Positions 16,901-27,343 of a DNA stretch of 64,000 bases are shown piece after piece; positions within the stretch are counted from its first letter, which is position 1, and every line of letters starts with the position of its first letter. Origin of the DNA: Cellulomonas xylanilytica (lineage in GTDB: Bacteria; Actinomycetota; Actinomycetes; Actinomycetales; Cellulomonadaceae). The notes under the pieces are model-generated. The model worked only from the letters and a program-made list of their open reading frames with translations. It made no database searches and was not told where the DNA came from. Location: positions 1-64,000 of the forward strand of contig NZ_BJUB01000007.1 in the NCBI RefSeq assembly GCF_007989805.1. The letters are read 5' to 3'. The translations under genes were made by a program, and so were the position numbers.

Positions 16901-19277
16901 GATCGCCTACGGCTACGACGCCGCCGGCCAGCTGACCTCCGCCAAGGACCCGCTGGGGGCGACGACGACGTACGTCTGGACGGCGGGTCTGCTCACGTCG
17001 ACGGTGGACGCGTCAGGCGCGGCGGAGACGCGGACGTTCGACGCCGCCGGACGGCTCGCGACGGTGACCGACCGCAGCGGTGGCACCACGACCTACGGGT
17101 ACGACGCCCTGGGCCGCACCTCCGCAGTGGTCGACGCCACCGGACGGACCGAGCGACGCACGTACGACGCCCTCGGCAACCTCACGCTGCGCACGTACCA
17201 GGGCGGCGCGTCGGTGGCCTACACGTACGACGCGAACGGCGTCCGGACGTCGATGACCGACCCGCGCGGCACCACCACGTACGAGTCGGACGCCGTCGGC
17301 CGCCTCGTGCGGAAGGCCGGCCCGGACGGCGCCCAGGCCTGGGCGTACGACGCGGCCGGGCGGACGTCGTCGGTCACCTACCCCGACGGCAAGGTCCTCA
17401 CCCAGGCCTACGACGGCGCCGGTCGCCGGGTGTCCGCGACCCACCCGACGTGGGGCACCGCGACCTGGACGCTCGACGCCGACGGTCGCGTGACCACGGA
17501 GAGCCTCCCGCGTCAGCAGTCCCGCACGATGACCTACGACGGCAACGGGCTGCTGAGCCGGGTCCGCCAGTCGATCAGCGGGGCCTCGTCGGACGTGCGG
17601 ATCACCCGCGACGCCGCCGGGCGCATCACCGGGACCGCGACGACGGGCGGGTTGGCCGCGGGGACGTCGAGCTACCGCTACGACGCCGCCGGCCAGCTGG
17701 TCTCCGCGCGCACGTCCGACCTCAACCTGCTCACCCCGGCCGCCCAGGCGTGGACGTACGACGCCACGGGCAACCGGGTCACGGAGACGACGGACGGCGT
17801 GCAGACCCGATACGCCTACGACGCAGGGCGCCGCCTCGCGTCCGAGACCACCCGCGGGCGCACGACGACGTTCGGGTACGACGCCGCCGGGCGTCGCACC
17901 AGCGAGAACGGGTCCGGCACGTCGCAGACGTTCACGTACGACGCCGCCGGGCGCCTCGCCACCACCGCCACACGGGAGGGTCTCCTCTCCGTGACCGAGC
18001 GCCGCACCTATGACGGTGACGGCCTGCTGGTCGGCACGGCGTCGACGCGCGGCTCGCGGACGGTGGCGACCGCGCTCGCGTGGGACCCCACCGGGCCGAC
18101 CCCCGAGCTGCTGGCGACGACCGCGTCGGGGCGTTCGCAGTCGTACGTGCACGGTGTGCTCGGCCCGCTCGGTGTGGTCCGCGCCAACGGGACGACGGCG
18201 AGCTTCGCCAAGGACGCCTTCGGGTCGGTCACGACGACCCTGACCACGGCCGACGTGGCGACGGCAGCCGGCTACGACGCCTTCGGCGAGGCCGACCTGA
18301 GCCTGTCGCTGTCCGACCTCACCCTGACGCCGACGTTCGGCTACCGGGGCGAGCTCACGATCGGCGACGACTACTACCTGGTCGAGCGCAGCTACGACCC
18401 CGAGACCGGTCAGCTGCTCAGCCCCGACCCGGTCAGCCAGCCCGGGGGGTCGCCGTCGGCGACCAACGAGTACGCGTACGTCGCCAACGACCCGCTCGAC
18501 CTAGTCGACCCGCTGGGTCTGAGCCCGATCGCTGACGCGTCCATGGCCGGTCTGGGGGTCGGCTCGGTGGTCGCGTCGGCCACGCCGTCCGCGCCCGACA
18601 TCACCGAGTGGTCGGCGCAGCACCGAGCGGTGCAGGTGCACTTCGCCGCGGTGAAGCGACCGGACGCCCGCCTCGAGGTGTGGGTGCCCAACGCCGGGGT
18701 GAACGGGAACGGTGGTCGCGCCGACATCGTCGACGACCCCGAGATCTGGGAGGTCAAGACCGCCCGCTGGCACCGTGACCCCGTCAAGCGCCAGATGGCC
18801 GTCAACCAGCTCGCCGCCTACGTCCGTCATCTGCCGGGCACGACGGGTGCCGTGTACGGCCAGTACTGGTTCCCCTACCAGCGGGGACAGATGGTGGTGC
18901 AGTCCTACGGCATGCGGGGCATGCTCTGGTACTACTTCCGCGCCGGCCAGACACCCCGGGTCCCCGTCCCGGTGCCGGTCCCCGTGCCCGTGCCGGTCCC
19001 CGTCCCCGTGCCGGTGCCCGTCCCGCAGCCGGCACCCCAGCCGGCCCCGAGCTCACCGAGCACGGGATGGCAGCCGCCGAGCTGGCTGGGCCCGGTGGTC
19101 GGCGGGATCGTCGTCGTCGGTGGCGTCGCGCTCATCGTCGGCACGCTCGCCGAGGACGTCGCCACGGCAGGCGTGGGGATCCTGGACGACCCTGTGACGC
19201 TGGCGGCAGGTGGTGGGATGGTCACGTGGGGCTGGGCGACGCTCTTCGGGCTCGGAACCGTCGCGGCTACCTCCTGA
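13926..19277 (+). CDS. Secreted NIDO-RHS polymorphic toxin with PD-(D/E)XK-like tip
   Basis: 1,783 aa. Signal peptide at residues 1-35 (ends PAAHA). A NIDO-type domain covers about 55-235 (FVNNNGNITFDE, PIIAPFFADVD). A DUF6531-like segment starts near 278 (DPVNSATGNLVLPVTDLD), followed by about forty YD/RHS repeats to about 1420. The RHS core (GYRGELTIGDDYYLVERSYD and DPETGQLLSPDPV) lies at about 1472-1505 and the autoproteolysis-type border DLVDPLG at 1525-1531. The variable tip (1532-1783) carries D1600, D1603 and E1609-V-K1611, a PD-(D/E)XK nuclease pattern, then eleven Val-Pro dipeptides (1679-1700) and two hydrophobic segments. ATG 13926 has AGGGGGA upstream; earlier in-frame codons lack a signal peptide start. 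A candidate immunity gene follows. Confidence 0.85.
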   Translation: MPAGRARGRTHTLVAGLAVAATALVGLVVAPAAHAAPGAVLDLPGCSDNILGRNDDSSTGVVDLPFELNFYGEGYGQAFVNNNGNITFDEQLGTYTPFGLVATMRPIIAPFFADVDTRGGAGVVTYGTTTYSGRTAFCVVWPEVGYYPNAVDKLNTFQLLLVDRSDRGDADFDIVFNYDQVEWETGSASGGNGGLGGSSAHAGFSSGSGTADTSYSFAGSGINGALLDSSATGLAHGSRGSSVPGRYVFSITNGSPNHLARPAEELNGIRLSSFYVSDPVNSATGNLVLPVTDLDAVGGRSGFDVSRTYNSRDGRTGRFGSGWSSLLDVRLTPADGGVLELAEPDGRIVSFTPDGTDGWSTPEEFAGVPTQDDQGRDRIDFVDGSSWTFDDEGGLSVVRDAVGTELSLVRDAAGDVVRVVDSAGPELTVTSNGTGQVTHIEASDGRTVRYAYDGAALTGVTDSLGGVTTATYDGAGHLLTQVGPDGREVMTNTYDTAGRVLTQVVGGGEVSFTYDDLEGTTVVRDARTGEQTVVAHDTQGHPTALTDAAGERVTLEYDAQGNLVSSTDRSEATTTVTYDEDGNVLSAVDALGGSQTWEYDALGRVVGHTDAGGATTTFGYDGDERLAATTTTADGAVTRSVVDDGRLLSVTDADGVAQAFEYDAVGNVSALVDGLGGRTTYERDAAGRIVTQTSAAGRVTSYTYDALGRTTRVTDAAGTRSYTFDAVGHVLTETSPTGGVTTYELDDQGRQVTATNAVGDTGRTTYDDAGRIATTVDARGGTTTYAYGVLGRVESVTGPTGEVTSYDYDADGRVATVTDAAGGVTSQEVDALGRITSATDAAGGVRTYEYDARGAVAVAVDPEGGRTVAEYDVLGRAVAVTDPTGATSRTAWTPGGRVASSTDGSGVTTTYGYDAAGNNVTVQDALGGVHRMAYDADGLLVGETTAAGRSVTYGYDSAGRAVRTARPDGSAEVRELDAAGNLVGLVQPTGGRIAYGYDAAGQLTSAKDPLGATTTYVWTAGLLTSTVDASGAAETRTFDAAGRLATVTDRSGGTTTYGYDALGRTSAVVDATGRTERRTYDALGNLTLRTYQGGASVAYTYDANGVRTSMTDPRGTTTYESDAVGRLVRKAGPDGAQAWAYDAAGRTSSVTYPDGKVLTQAYDGAGRRVSATHPTWGTATWTLDADGRVTTESLPRQQSRTMTYDGNGLLSRVRQSISGASSDVRITRDAAGRITGTATTGGLAAGTSSYRYDAAGQLVSARTSDLNLLTPAAQAWTYDATGNRVTETTDGVQTRYAYDAGRRLASETTRGRTTTFGYDAAGRRTSENGSGTSQTFTYDAAGRLATTATREGLLSVTERRTYDGDGLLVGTASTRGSRTVATALAWDPTGPTPELLATTASGRSQSYVHGVLGPLGVVRANGTTASFAKDAFGSVTTTLTTADVATAAGYDAFGEADLSLSLSDLTLTPTFGYRGELTIGDDYYLVERSYDPETGQLLSPDPVSQPGGSPSATNEYAYVANDPLDLVDPLGLSPIADASMAGLGVGSVVASATPSAPDITEWSAQHRAVQVHFAAVKRPDARLEVWVPNAGVNGNGGRADIVDDPEIWEVKTARWHRDPVKRQMAVNQLAAYVRHLPGTTGAVYGQYWFPYQRGQMVVQSYGMRGMLWYYFRAGQTPRVPVPVPVPVPVPVPVPVPVPVPQPAPQPAPSSPSTGWQPPSWLGPVVGGIVVVGGVALIVGTLAEDVATAGVGILDDPVTLAAGGGMVTWGWATLFGLGTVAATS
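18960..19025 (+). repeat. Val-Pro dipeptide repeat inside the RHS toxin tip
   Basis: Eleven consecutive gtS-ccS codon pairs encode (Val-Pro)x11, followed by QPAPQPAP. It links the nuclease-like domain to the hydrophobic C-terminus. VP runs form extended, rigid spacers. The 6-base period in DNA makes this a likely slippage site with length variation between strains. Confidence 0.85.
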
Positions 19278-19308
19278 TGCGGTGACGACGGACGGGTGAG
19301 GGGTGGGC

Positions 19309-20187
19309 ATGGGCGGCGAGGACGAGGCCGGCAGCCGGGAGCTCGCGATGTTCGGCGGCGTGGCGGTCCAGTCCGGTCGACCTTCGGACCAGGACGTCGT
19401 GGCGGTGCTGCGGGACGGTGTCGAGCACGTCGTCGCGTCGTGCCTCGGGGTCGACCTCACGTGGACGACGACGGCGGTCGTGGCGTCCGACGACCTGTCG
19501 ACCGGGAACGCGGACATCGGCCGGCCGGGGCTCGACTGGGCCTTCGCGCTCGGGCGCGGTGAGCCGCTGCTGGCGGTGACCCTGTCCGCGACGGCGACTG
19601 CGTTGGAGGGCTACGACTGGCACCCGCGATGGCTCCCGGTGACGGTCCGCGCGACGATGCCGGTCGACGTCCCCCACGGTCGGGGTGATGGCGGCGGTCT
19701 CGTCGTGGGGCTCTCGATGCACCGCTGGGCGCTGTACGGGGGCGGCGACGACCTCGTCCGCGTGGCGGATGTGCTGACCCCGTGGCTCCTGGACTCTGCG
19801 GACAGGCTCGATGCCGACGCTGGGTACGCGACGCTCGACCGCGTGACCGCCGAGGACGCGGAGAGCCCGTGGGAGCGTGTGACGGGGTGCCTGCCGGCGC
19901 TGCGGGACGTCACGCGGACGCTCTGGGGATACGGCTGGGGGACCTTGCTGTCGCCGGTCCACGTCGACGCCGTGGGCGGGCGCGTGGTGCTCGACTCCTT
20001 GCGCGAGGTGCTGCCGGCCGTCGTGGTTCGCGACGTCGGCGGCGGACGGACGTGGCTGACGCTCGGGCCGGATCCTGCGGCGGTCACGCCCCAGGACGTC
20101 GCGACGCTCCGCAGCGTGCTCGCGCCGGCGCTGCCGCGCGGGTCACGCTCGGTCGATCGTCCCTCCGGGGAGCACCTGATCGTCTGA
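19309..20187 (+). CDS. Unknown protein, candidate immunity for the RHS toxin
   Basis: 292 aa, no signal peptide or membrane segment, rich in acidic residues and Trp. It begins 31 bases after the toxin stop with a GAGGGG site before ATG 19309 (GTG 19303 is possible). Features include DWAFALGRGEPLLAVTLSAT, GYDWHPRWLPVTV, RTLWGYGWGTLLSPVHVDAV and RTWLTLGPDP. I do not recognise a named family with certainty. Position directly after a toxin tip, cytosolic acidic character and same strand are what an immunity protein would show; the role is inference. Confidence 0.6.
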   Translation: MGGEDEAGSRELAMFGGVAVQSGRPSDQDVVAVLRDGVEHVVASCLGVDLTWTTTAVVASDDLSTGNADIGRPGLDWAFALGRGEPLLAVTLSATATALEGYDWHPRWLPVTVRATMPVDVPHGRGDGGGLVVGLSMHRWALYGGGDDLVRVADVLTPWLLDSADRLDADAGYATLDRVTAEDAESPWERVTGCLPALRDVTRTLWGYGWGTLLSPVHVDAVGGRVVLDSLREVLPAVVVRDVGGGRTWLTLGPDPAAVTPQDVATLRSVLAPALPRGSRSVDRPSGEHLIV

Positions 20188-20195
20188 CGGCCCGC

Positions 20196-22572
<2,377 letters not shown>

Positions 22573-22576
22573 CCCG

Positions 22577-22978
22577 TCAGTCGCGCACGACCGCCGCGAT
22601 CGCGCTCACCTCGAGCAGTGCACCCGGCACACCCAGGGCACTCACCATCGCGGCGGTGACCAGGGGCGGCGCCCCGCTGCCGGCCAGCCGAGGGGCGATC
22701 GCGCCGTACGCAGCAGCGAGGTCCGCCTCCTCGGCGATGAACACCGTCCACTGGATGACGTCGGCCAGCGTCGCGCCGGCCGCCTCCAGCGCGGTGCTCA
22801 CGTTGTCGATCGCGCGGACCGACTGCTCCGCGACGTCGGCGGAGACGACCGTCCCCGTGTCGTCGACGCCGTTCTGACCGCCGACGTAGATGGTCGTCGC
22901 ACCTGCGGGCACGACGGCAACATGGCTGAACGCCGGGCTCCGCACGAGACCGGCCGGCTGCAGACGTGTGATCTCCAT
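22577..22978 (-). CDS. RidA family (YjgF/YER057c) protein
   Basis: 133 aa. RidA proteins hydrolyse reactive enamines/imines. Seen: IYVGGQNGVDDTGTVVSADV, the mid-protein helix with NVSTALEAAGATLADVIQW, and near the end PPLVTAAMVSALGVPGALLE. The usual catalytic Arg of the RidA subgroup (R105 region) is not evident in the P-x-x-T/V stretch, so it may belong to another Rid subfamily. ATG 22978 is the only ATG. Confidence 0.85.
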   Translation of the reverse strand: MEITRLQPAGLVRSPAFSHVAVVPAGATTIYVGGQNGVDDTGTVVSADVAEQSVRAIDNVSTALEAAGATLADVIQWTVFIAEEADLAAAYGAIAPRLAGSGAPPLVTAAMVSALGVPGALLEVSAIAAVVRD

Positions 22979-23015
22979 GTCGTCCACGCTCCCAGACGCC
23001 CCTGACAAGGGGATG

Positions 23016-23615
23016 TCACCGCACGACGTCGTAGTGCAGGTGCGCCGCGTTGCGGGTGACGACCGTCGCCGGCTCGTCGAGCCGCAGCCGCACGCGCGAC
23101 CCCTCGAAGAGCGGCGTGCCCGAACCGAGCAGGAGGGGAGCGACGTGCAGGTGCAGCCGGTCGACCACACCCTCGCGCAGCGCCGACCCGCCCAGCTCAC
23201 CGCCGCCCATGATGAACACGTCCTTCTCGCCCGCGGCTGCGGCTGCCTGGTCGAGGGCGTCATGCAGCCCGGTCGTGACGATCGTCATCCGGTCGGTGAG
23301 CCGCACGTGCTCGGGGGCCTGGTGCGTGACGACGAAGCACGGCGGCGGGACGTCGCCCTGGTCGGCGCCGTAGTGGATGTCGTCGTTCCAGCCGTTCGGG
23401 CCGTCGACCACGTCGAACGTGTGCCGCCCCATGACGACCGCACCGGTCGCGGCGGTCAGGGACGCCAGCAGCTCCACGTCCTGCGGCGTGCGGTCGGCGC
23501 CGACCGCCCACTCGTGCAGGGCCTCACCGGCGTCGCCGAGCCCGCTGTCCGGCCCGGCGTTCGCGGCGGTGACGAAGCCGTCGAGGGAGATGGTGATGTC
23601 GAGGATCACAGCCAT
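23016..23615 (-). CDS. DHFR/RibD C-terminal domain family reductase
   Basis: 199 aa. The RibD-C/dihydrofolate-reductase-like fold is indicated by ILDITISLDGFVTAANAGPD, the NADPH-binding GAVVMGRHTFDVVDG and FIMGGGELGGSALREG, and the final strand LHLHVAPLLLGSGTPLFEG. These stand-alone proteins are probable NADPH reductases with unknown substrates. ATG 23615 is the canonical start. Confidence 0.9.
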   Translation of the reverse strand: MAVILDITISLDGFVTAANAGPDSGLGDAGEALHEWAVGADRTPQDVELLASLTAATGAVVMGRHTFDVVDGPNGWNDDIHYGADQGDVPPPCFVVTHQAPEHVRLTDRMTIVTTGLHDALDQAAAAAGEKDVFIMGGGELGGSALREGVVDRLHLHVAPLLLGSGTPLFEGSRVRLRLDEPATVVTRNAAHLHYDVVR

Positions 23616-23673
23616 GCCGGTCCACGATGCCACGGACGCCCCGTCGCGGCAGCCGGGGCGGGATACTCGCCCG

Positions 23674-24948
23674 ATGGCGTCGATCCTGATGACGAGCATG
23701 CCGTTCGCCGGCCATGCCCGACCCGTGCGCGCGGTGGCCGCGGAGCTGGTCCGCCGCGGTCACGACGTGCGCGTCTACACGGGCAGGTCGTACACGGGCA
23801 TGTTCGACGAGGTCGGCGCGCGCGGGGTGCCGTGGCGTGCGGCGCCGGACCTGGACGAGCGTGACCTCGGCGCCACGTTCCCGCGCATGCGGGACGCCAA
23901 GGGCTTCCGGCAGGTGCTCATCAACCTGCAGGACCTCTTCCTGGGTACCGCCCCCGCGCAGTGCGAGGACCTGCTCGCCCTCGCGGCCGACGAGCCGTGG
24001 GACCTGATCGCCGGGGACCCGATGGCCCTGGGCACCCGGTTCGCCGCCGAGCGGCTGGGCTCCCGCTGGGCGACCGTCTCCCCGATCGCGGTCTGGCCCC
24101 CCGGCAAGGGCATCCCGCCGACGGGGCTCGGGCTGACCCCGGGACGCGGGCTCGTCGGCACGGCCCGGGACGCCGTGCTCGGAGCCGGTGCCCGCGCGGG
24201 CACCGCCGCGCTCACCCGGCTGTACCAGGGCACCCGCGAGCAGGTGGGCCTGCCGCGGGACCGGGAGACGTTCGCGACGATGTGGTTCTCACCGCAGCTC
24301 GTCGTCGCGGCCGGCTCGCCCGGGATCGACTACCCGCGCCACGACCTGCCGGCGCACGTCCGGTTCGTCGGGGACCTCACCGACGACGGCGTCCCGGGCC
24401 GGCCGGCAGCCCTCCCGTCGTGGTGGACGGACGTCGAGCAGGCAGGCGTCCCCGTGGTGCACGTGACGCAGGGGACGGCGAACGTGGACCCGACGGACCT
24501 GATCCTGCCGACGCTCGAGGCGCTCGCCGACGAGGACGTGCTCGTCGTCGTCGGGCTGGGCCACCGCACGGACCCGTTGCCCGGGCCGCTGCCGGCGAAC
24601 GCTCGCGTCGCACCGATGGTCCCGTACCCGCAGCTGCTGCCGCACGTGTCGGTCGTCGTCACCAACGGCGGCTACGGCGCGGTGCTCCAGGCGTTGCGCC
24701 ACGACATCCCGCTGATCGTCGCCGGGGGTGACCTGGACAAGCCCGAGATCGCGGCGCGGATCGGCTGGCACGGTGCCGGGATCAACCTGCGCACCGGCAC
24801 CCCGCGGCCCGCGGCGATCGCGGACGCGTACCGGGCCGTCGCCGCCGATCCCCGCTACCGGTCGACGGCGGCACGGCTGGGTGCCGAGCTCCGCTCCCTC
24901 GGCGGCACCCGCGCTGCCGCGGACCTGCTCGAGCGGCACGCCGCGTGA
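23674..24948 (+). CDS. GT1-family (UGT-like) glycosyltransferase
   Basis: 424 aa, GT-B fold. The N-terminal half holds SMPFAGHARPVRAVAAEL (acceptor-side GHxxP-like motif) and the C-terminal half the nucleotide-sugar site, including VVHVTQGTANVDPTDLILPT, MVPYPQLLPHVSVVVTNGGY and IVAGGDLDKPEIAARI. Members glycosylate macrolides, aromatic polyketides or sterols. No RAE precedes it, so a rifampin glycosyltransferase role is not supported. Its stop overlaps the next gene by 4 bases. Confidence 0.87.
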   Translation: MASILMTSMPFAGHARPVRAVAAELVRRGHDVRVYTGRSYTGMFDEVGARGVPWRAAPDLDERDLGATFPRMRDAKGFRQVLINLQDLFLGTAPAQCEDLLALAADEPWDLIAGDPMALGTRFAAERLGSRWATVSPIAVWPPGKGIPPTGLGLTPGRGLVGTARDAVLGAGARAGTAALTRLYQGTREQVGLPRDRETFATMWFSPQLVVAAGSPGIDYPRHDLPAHVRFVGDLTDDGVPGRPAALPSWWTDVEQAGVPVVHVTQGTANVDPTDLILPTLEALADEDVLVVVGLGHRTDPLPGPLPANARVAPMVPYPQLLPHVSVVVTNGGYGAVLQALRHDIPLIVAGGDLDKPEIAARIGWHGAGINLRTGTPRPAAIADAYRAVAADPRYRSTAARLGAELRSLGGTRAAADLLERHAA

Positions 24949-26213
24949 CCGGCCCGCTCCAGTCCGGACCTCCGGCGTCCGATGGTCACCAGGTGCCCCT
25001 GTCACCCGAGGACCTGCCGCGCTCGCCCAGCGGGCGGGTCCCGCAGTGGGTCATCGACGAGCGCAGCGCCGCAGGCCAGGACCTCCCGCCCCTCGTCACG
25101 GTCCGGCGGCGGCGGCGCAGGCCCGGCCTGGTGATCGGTGTGGTCGCCGTGCTGGCCGCCGGCACCTGGTGGTGGACGAGCGGGGGACCCGCCCTGCCCG
25201 ACGGGGTCACCTCGTCGCTGGAGGGACTGGTGCAGCCGGCACCGCCGCCGCCGTCGGCCGAGGTCGTCGCGCTCGCGGACGCCGCCCACCTGTCCGACGA
25301 GGGGCGCGAGCTGCTCTACCGGGCGCGGACCGAGATCCTCGGGGCCGACGAGTTCGCCGGACGCTGCCGGGGGGTCGGCACCCTGCCGAGGGTGCGTGCC
25401 GACGGAGCCGTCGGCTGCTACCTCGCCGAGACGGGCTCGATCATCGCCTACGCCCCGTCCGACCCCCGGCTGCGCGGGTTCCTGGTCGAGACGGTGGCGC
25501 ACGAGACGCTCCACGCGGCCTGGGAGACGCTGGACCCGGCCGAGCAGACCCGGCTGACCGCACTGCTCGAGTCCGTGGTGGCGTCGCTCCCGGCGGACGA
25601 CACGATCCACGAGCAGATCGCCGCCTCCGTCGGGAGCACCACGGAGAACCGCCCCACGGAGCTCTTCGCGTACGTCGGGACGCAGGCCTGGGTCGCGGGC
25701 GGGCTGGACGGACAGCTCGAGGCCGCCTACTCCCGCTTCGTGTCCGACCGGGCCGCACTCGCGGCGGTGCACGCGGACTGGGTCGCGGTGCTCGACGGGT
25801 TGACCGCCGAGATCCAGGCCGCGTCGGACGCCCTGGTCGCCCAGGAGTACGCGAACGCCGAGGCGCGCGCGACGGTCAGCGGTGAGACGGCCTCCCTGAC
25901 CTTCTACCGCGAGTCGTACGAGGCCAAGCGTGCCGAGGTCGCGTCGATGTCCGCGTCGGACCGTCAGCGGCTGCGGTTGTCGTGGGAGTGGTGGGACGGC
26001 ACCGTCCTGCCGATGGCGCCCGCCGACGAGACGCTTGCCGCCGCTGCCGCGCTGCTGGCCCGCGACGAGGTGGACGTGCCGGCGCGTGACGCAGCGGTCG
26101 CGGCCGCCGAGGCTGCTGCGGCGGCGGAACGCGTCCGCGTCGAGGCGATGCTCACGGAGCTGGAGACGCTGCAGCGGGACCTGGACCCCGGTGCACCGGC
26201 CGCACAGCCGTGA
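24945..26213 (+). CDS. Single-pass membrane protein with HExxH motif, unknown
   Basis: 422 aa, GTG start coupled to the glycosyltransferase. A cytosolic Pro-rich tail (1-50) ends in a run of six Arg, then one membrane segment (about 61-78), Pro-rich linker and an exported region. H186-E-T-L-H190 in TVAHETLHAAWETL and E239 in NRPTELFAYVG form a plausible gluzincin zinc site; Cys141 and Cys158 could pair. The C-terminal 130 residues are Ala/Glu-rich and likely coiled coil. I do not know a named family; an anchored zinc peptidase is the best reading. Confidence 0.7.
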   Translation: MTGPLQSGPPASDGHQVPLSPEDLPRSPSGRVPQWVIDERSAAGQDLPPLVTVRRRRRRPGLVIGVVAVLAAGTWWWTSGGPALPDGVTSSLEGLVQPAPPPPSAEVVALADAAHLSDEGRELLYRARTEILGADEFAGRCRGVGTLPRVRADGAVGCYLAETGSIIAYAPSDPRLRGFLVETVAHETLHAAWETLDPAEQTRLTALLESVVASLPADDTIHEQIAASVGSTTENRPTELFAYVGTQAWVAGGLDGQLEAAYSRFVSDRAALAAVHADWVAVLDGLTAEIQAASDALVAQEYANAEARATVSGETASLTFYRESYEAKRAEVASMSASDRQRLRLSWEWWDGTVLPMAPADETLAAAAALLARDEVDVPARDAAVAAAEAAAAAERVRVEAMLTELETLQRDLDPGAPAAQP

Positions 26214-26618
26214 CCCTGCCGTCGGCGTCCGTCGCGTAGCGACCCTTGCTCAGGTCGAGCAGCGTCAGCACCGTGCCGAACGGGTCCGCCACCCGCGCCA
26301 CGCGGCCGACAGGGATGTCGAACGGCGCCTCGACCAGGGTGCCGCCCGCGGCGACCAGCTCGGAGACGGCCTGGTCCACCGACGCGACGAGGAAGTCGAC
26401 TTCCGCCTCCGGCCGCTCCAGCTGGAGCACCAGCTCGGTCTCGTCCTGCGGGAGCCGGACCGCCGCCGCGGTCGCCGTCCGCCAGACGAGCTCGTGCCCG
26501 AGCCGGTCGCGGTAGAAGGCCAGCGCCGCGTCGAGGTCGGCACCGGGAGCTGCACGCTGTCGACCGCCCGGAGCAGACCGGCCGGACGAGCGGCGTCAGG
26601 GGTGGCGGCTTCCGTCAT
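26152..26618 (-). pseudogene. VOC/glyoxalase-family gene with single-base frameshift
   Basis: The ATG at 26618 opens a frame reading MTEAATPDAARPAGLLRAVD and SVQLPVP, then loses sense near 26540-26543. In the neighbouring frame the expected continuation follows at once: DLDAALAFYRDRLGHELVW, then DETELVLQLERPEAEVDFLV and RVADPFGTVLTLLDLSKGRY, to a stop at 26152. One missing base explains it. Joined, the product would be about 155 aa, a normal VOC protein. It could be a true frameshift mutation or a sequencing error; the rest of the gene is undamaged. The 3' end overlaps the convergent HExxH gene by 62 bases. Confidence 0.8.
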
Positions 26619-26641
26619 CTCCCCACGATGCCGCACGTCGC

Positions 26642-27232
26642 TCAGCCCGGGTAGGGCACCGCTTCCCGCGCGGTGCGGAGCGCGTCGGCCCACCAGGACA
26701 GCTGCTCCAGCAAGGTCTTCGCGTACACGGCGGCTGAGTCGTCGAGTGGCGCGCCCTCCTCCCAGGTGGCGTAGTAGTGCGGGAAGGCGAGCCCGTCGCG
26801 GATGGTCACGGCGTGCAGCTCGGTGAAGACGTTCTCCAGGTGCAGGACCGCGTGCCGGCCGCCCGCGGCGCCGCCGTAGCTGACGAAGGCGACCGGCTTG
26901 GCAGCCCACTGCGTGAAGTGCCAGTCGATGAGGGCCTTCAGCGACGCGGGGTAGCTGTGGTTGTACTCCGGGGTCACCACGACGAACGCGTCGGCCTCGT
27001 CGAGCCGCTCCGTGACGGCGCGCATGCCGTCGGGACGGGGATAGGAGTCGGAGCGGGGTGATCCGTCCGGCAGCGCCAGGGGAAGGTCGACGTCTGCCAG
27101 GTCGACGACGGTGACGTCGAAGCCACCGTGCTCGTGGGCCCGGGCTGCGACCCAGTCAGTGACGACCGGACCGAACCGGCCCTCGCGGACGCTCCCGGTG
27201 ATGATGACCAGCTTGCTCGTGTTCTCGCTCAT
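26642..27232 (-). CDS. NAD(P)H-dependent FMN reductase
   Basis: 196 aa, flavodoxin-like. The FMN phosphate loop ITGSVREGRFGPVV is at about residues 11-24; VVTPEYNHSYPASLKALIDW and VSYGGAAGGRHAVLHLE are the family's isoalloxazine-binding and dimer motifs. It probably acts as a quinone or azo reductase in redox stress. ATG 27232 is the usual start. Divergent from an XRE regulator across 111 bases. Confidence 0.92.
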   Translation of the reverse strand: MSENTSKLVIITGSVREGRFGPVVTDWVAARAHEHGGFDVTVVDLADVDLPLALPDGSPRSDSYPRPDGMRAVTERLDEADAFVVVTPEYNHSYPASLKALIDWHFTQWAAKPVAFVSYGGAAGGRHAVLHLENVFTELHAVTIRDGLAFPHYYATWEEGAPLDDSAAVYAKTLLEQLSWWADALRTAREAVPYPG

Positions 27233-27343
27233 GCGGCCACCGTGCGTCGTCGCCGCACCCATGACCAGGCCGGGTCCAGGCTGGCCCCACGAGGGCCACG
27301 CTGAGCTGGTGACCTGCCCGGTCCCGGATCGTAGGCTCGCCAC

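Noticed and set aside
14688..18152. Long minus-strand frames and apparent periodic repeats opposite the RHS gene
   Set aside because: They arise from the repetitive YD codons; the periodicity is imperfect coding repeats, not a CRISPR array (no constant repeat/spacer structure).
23674..24948. Rifampin glycosyltransferase (Rgt) as a third rifamycin resistance gene
   Set aside because: It is a GT1 enzyme, but no rifamycin-associated element precedes it and nothing in the visible sequence ties it to rifamycins.
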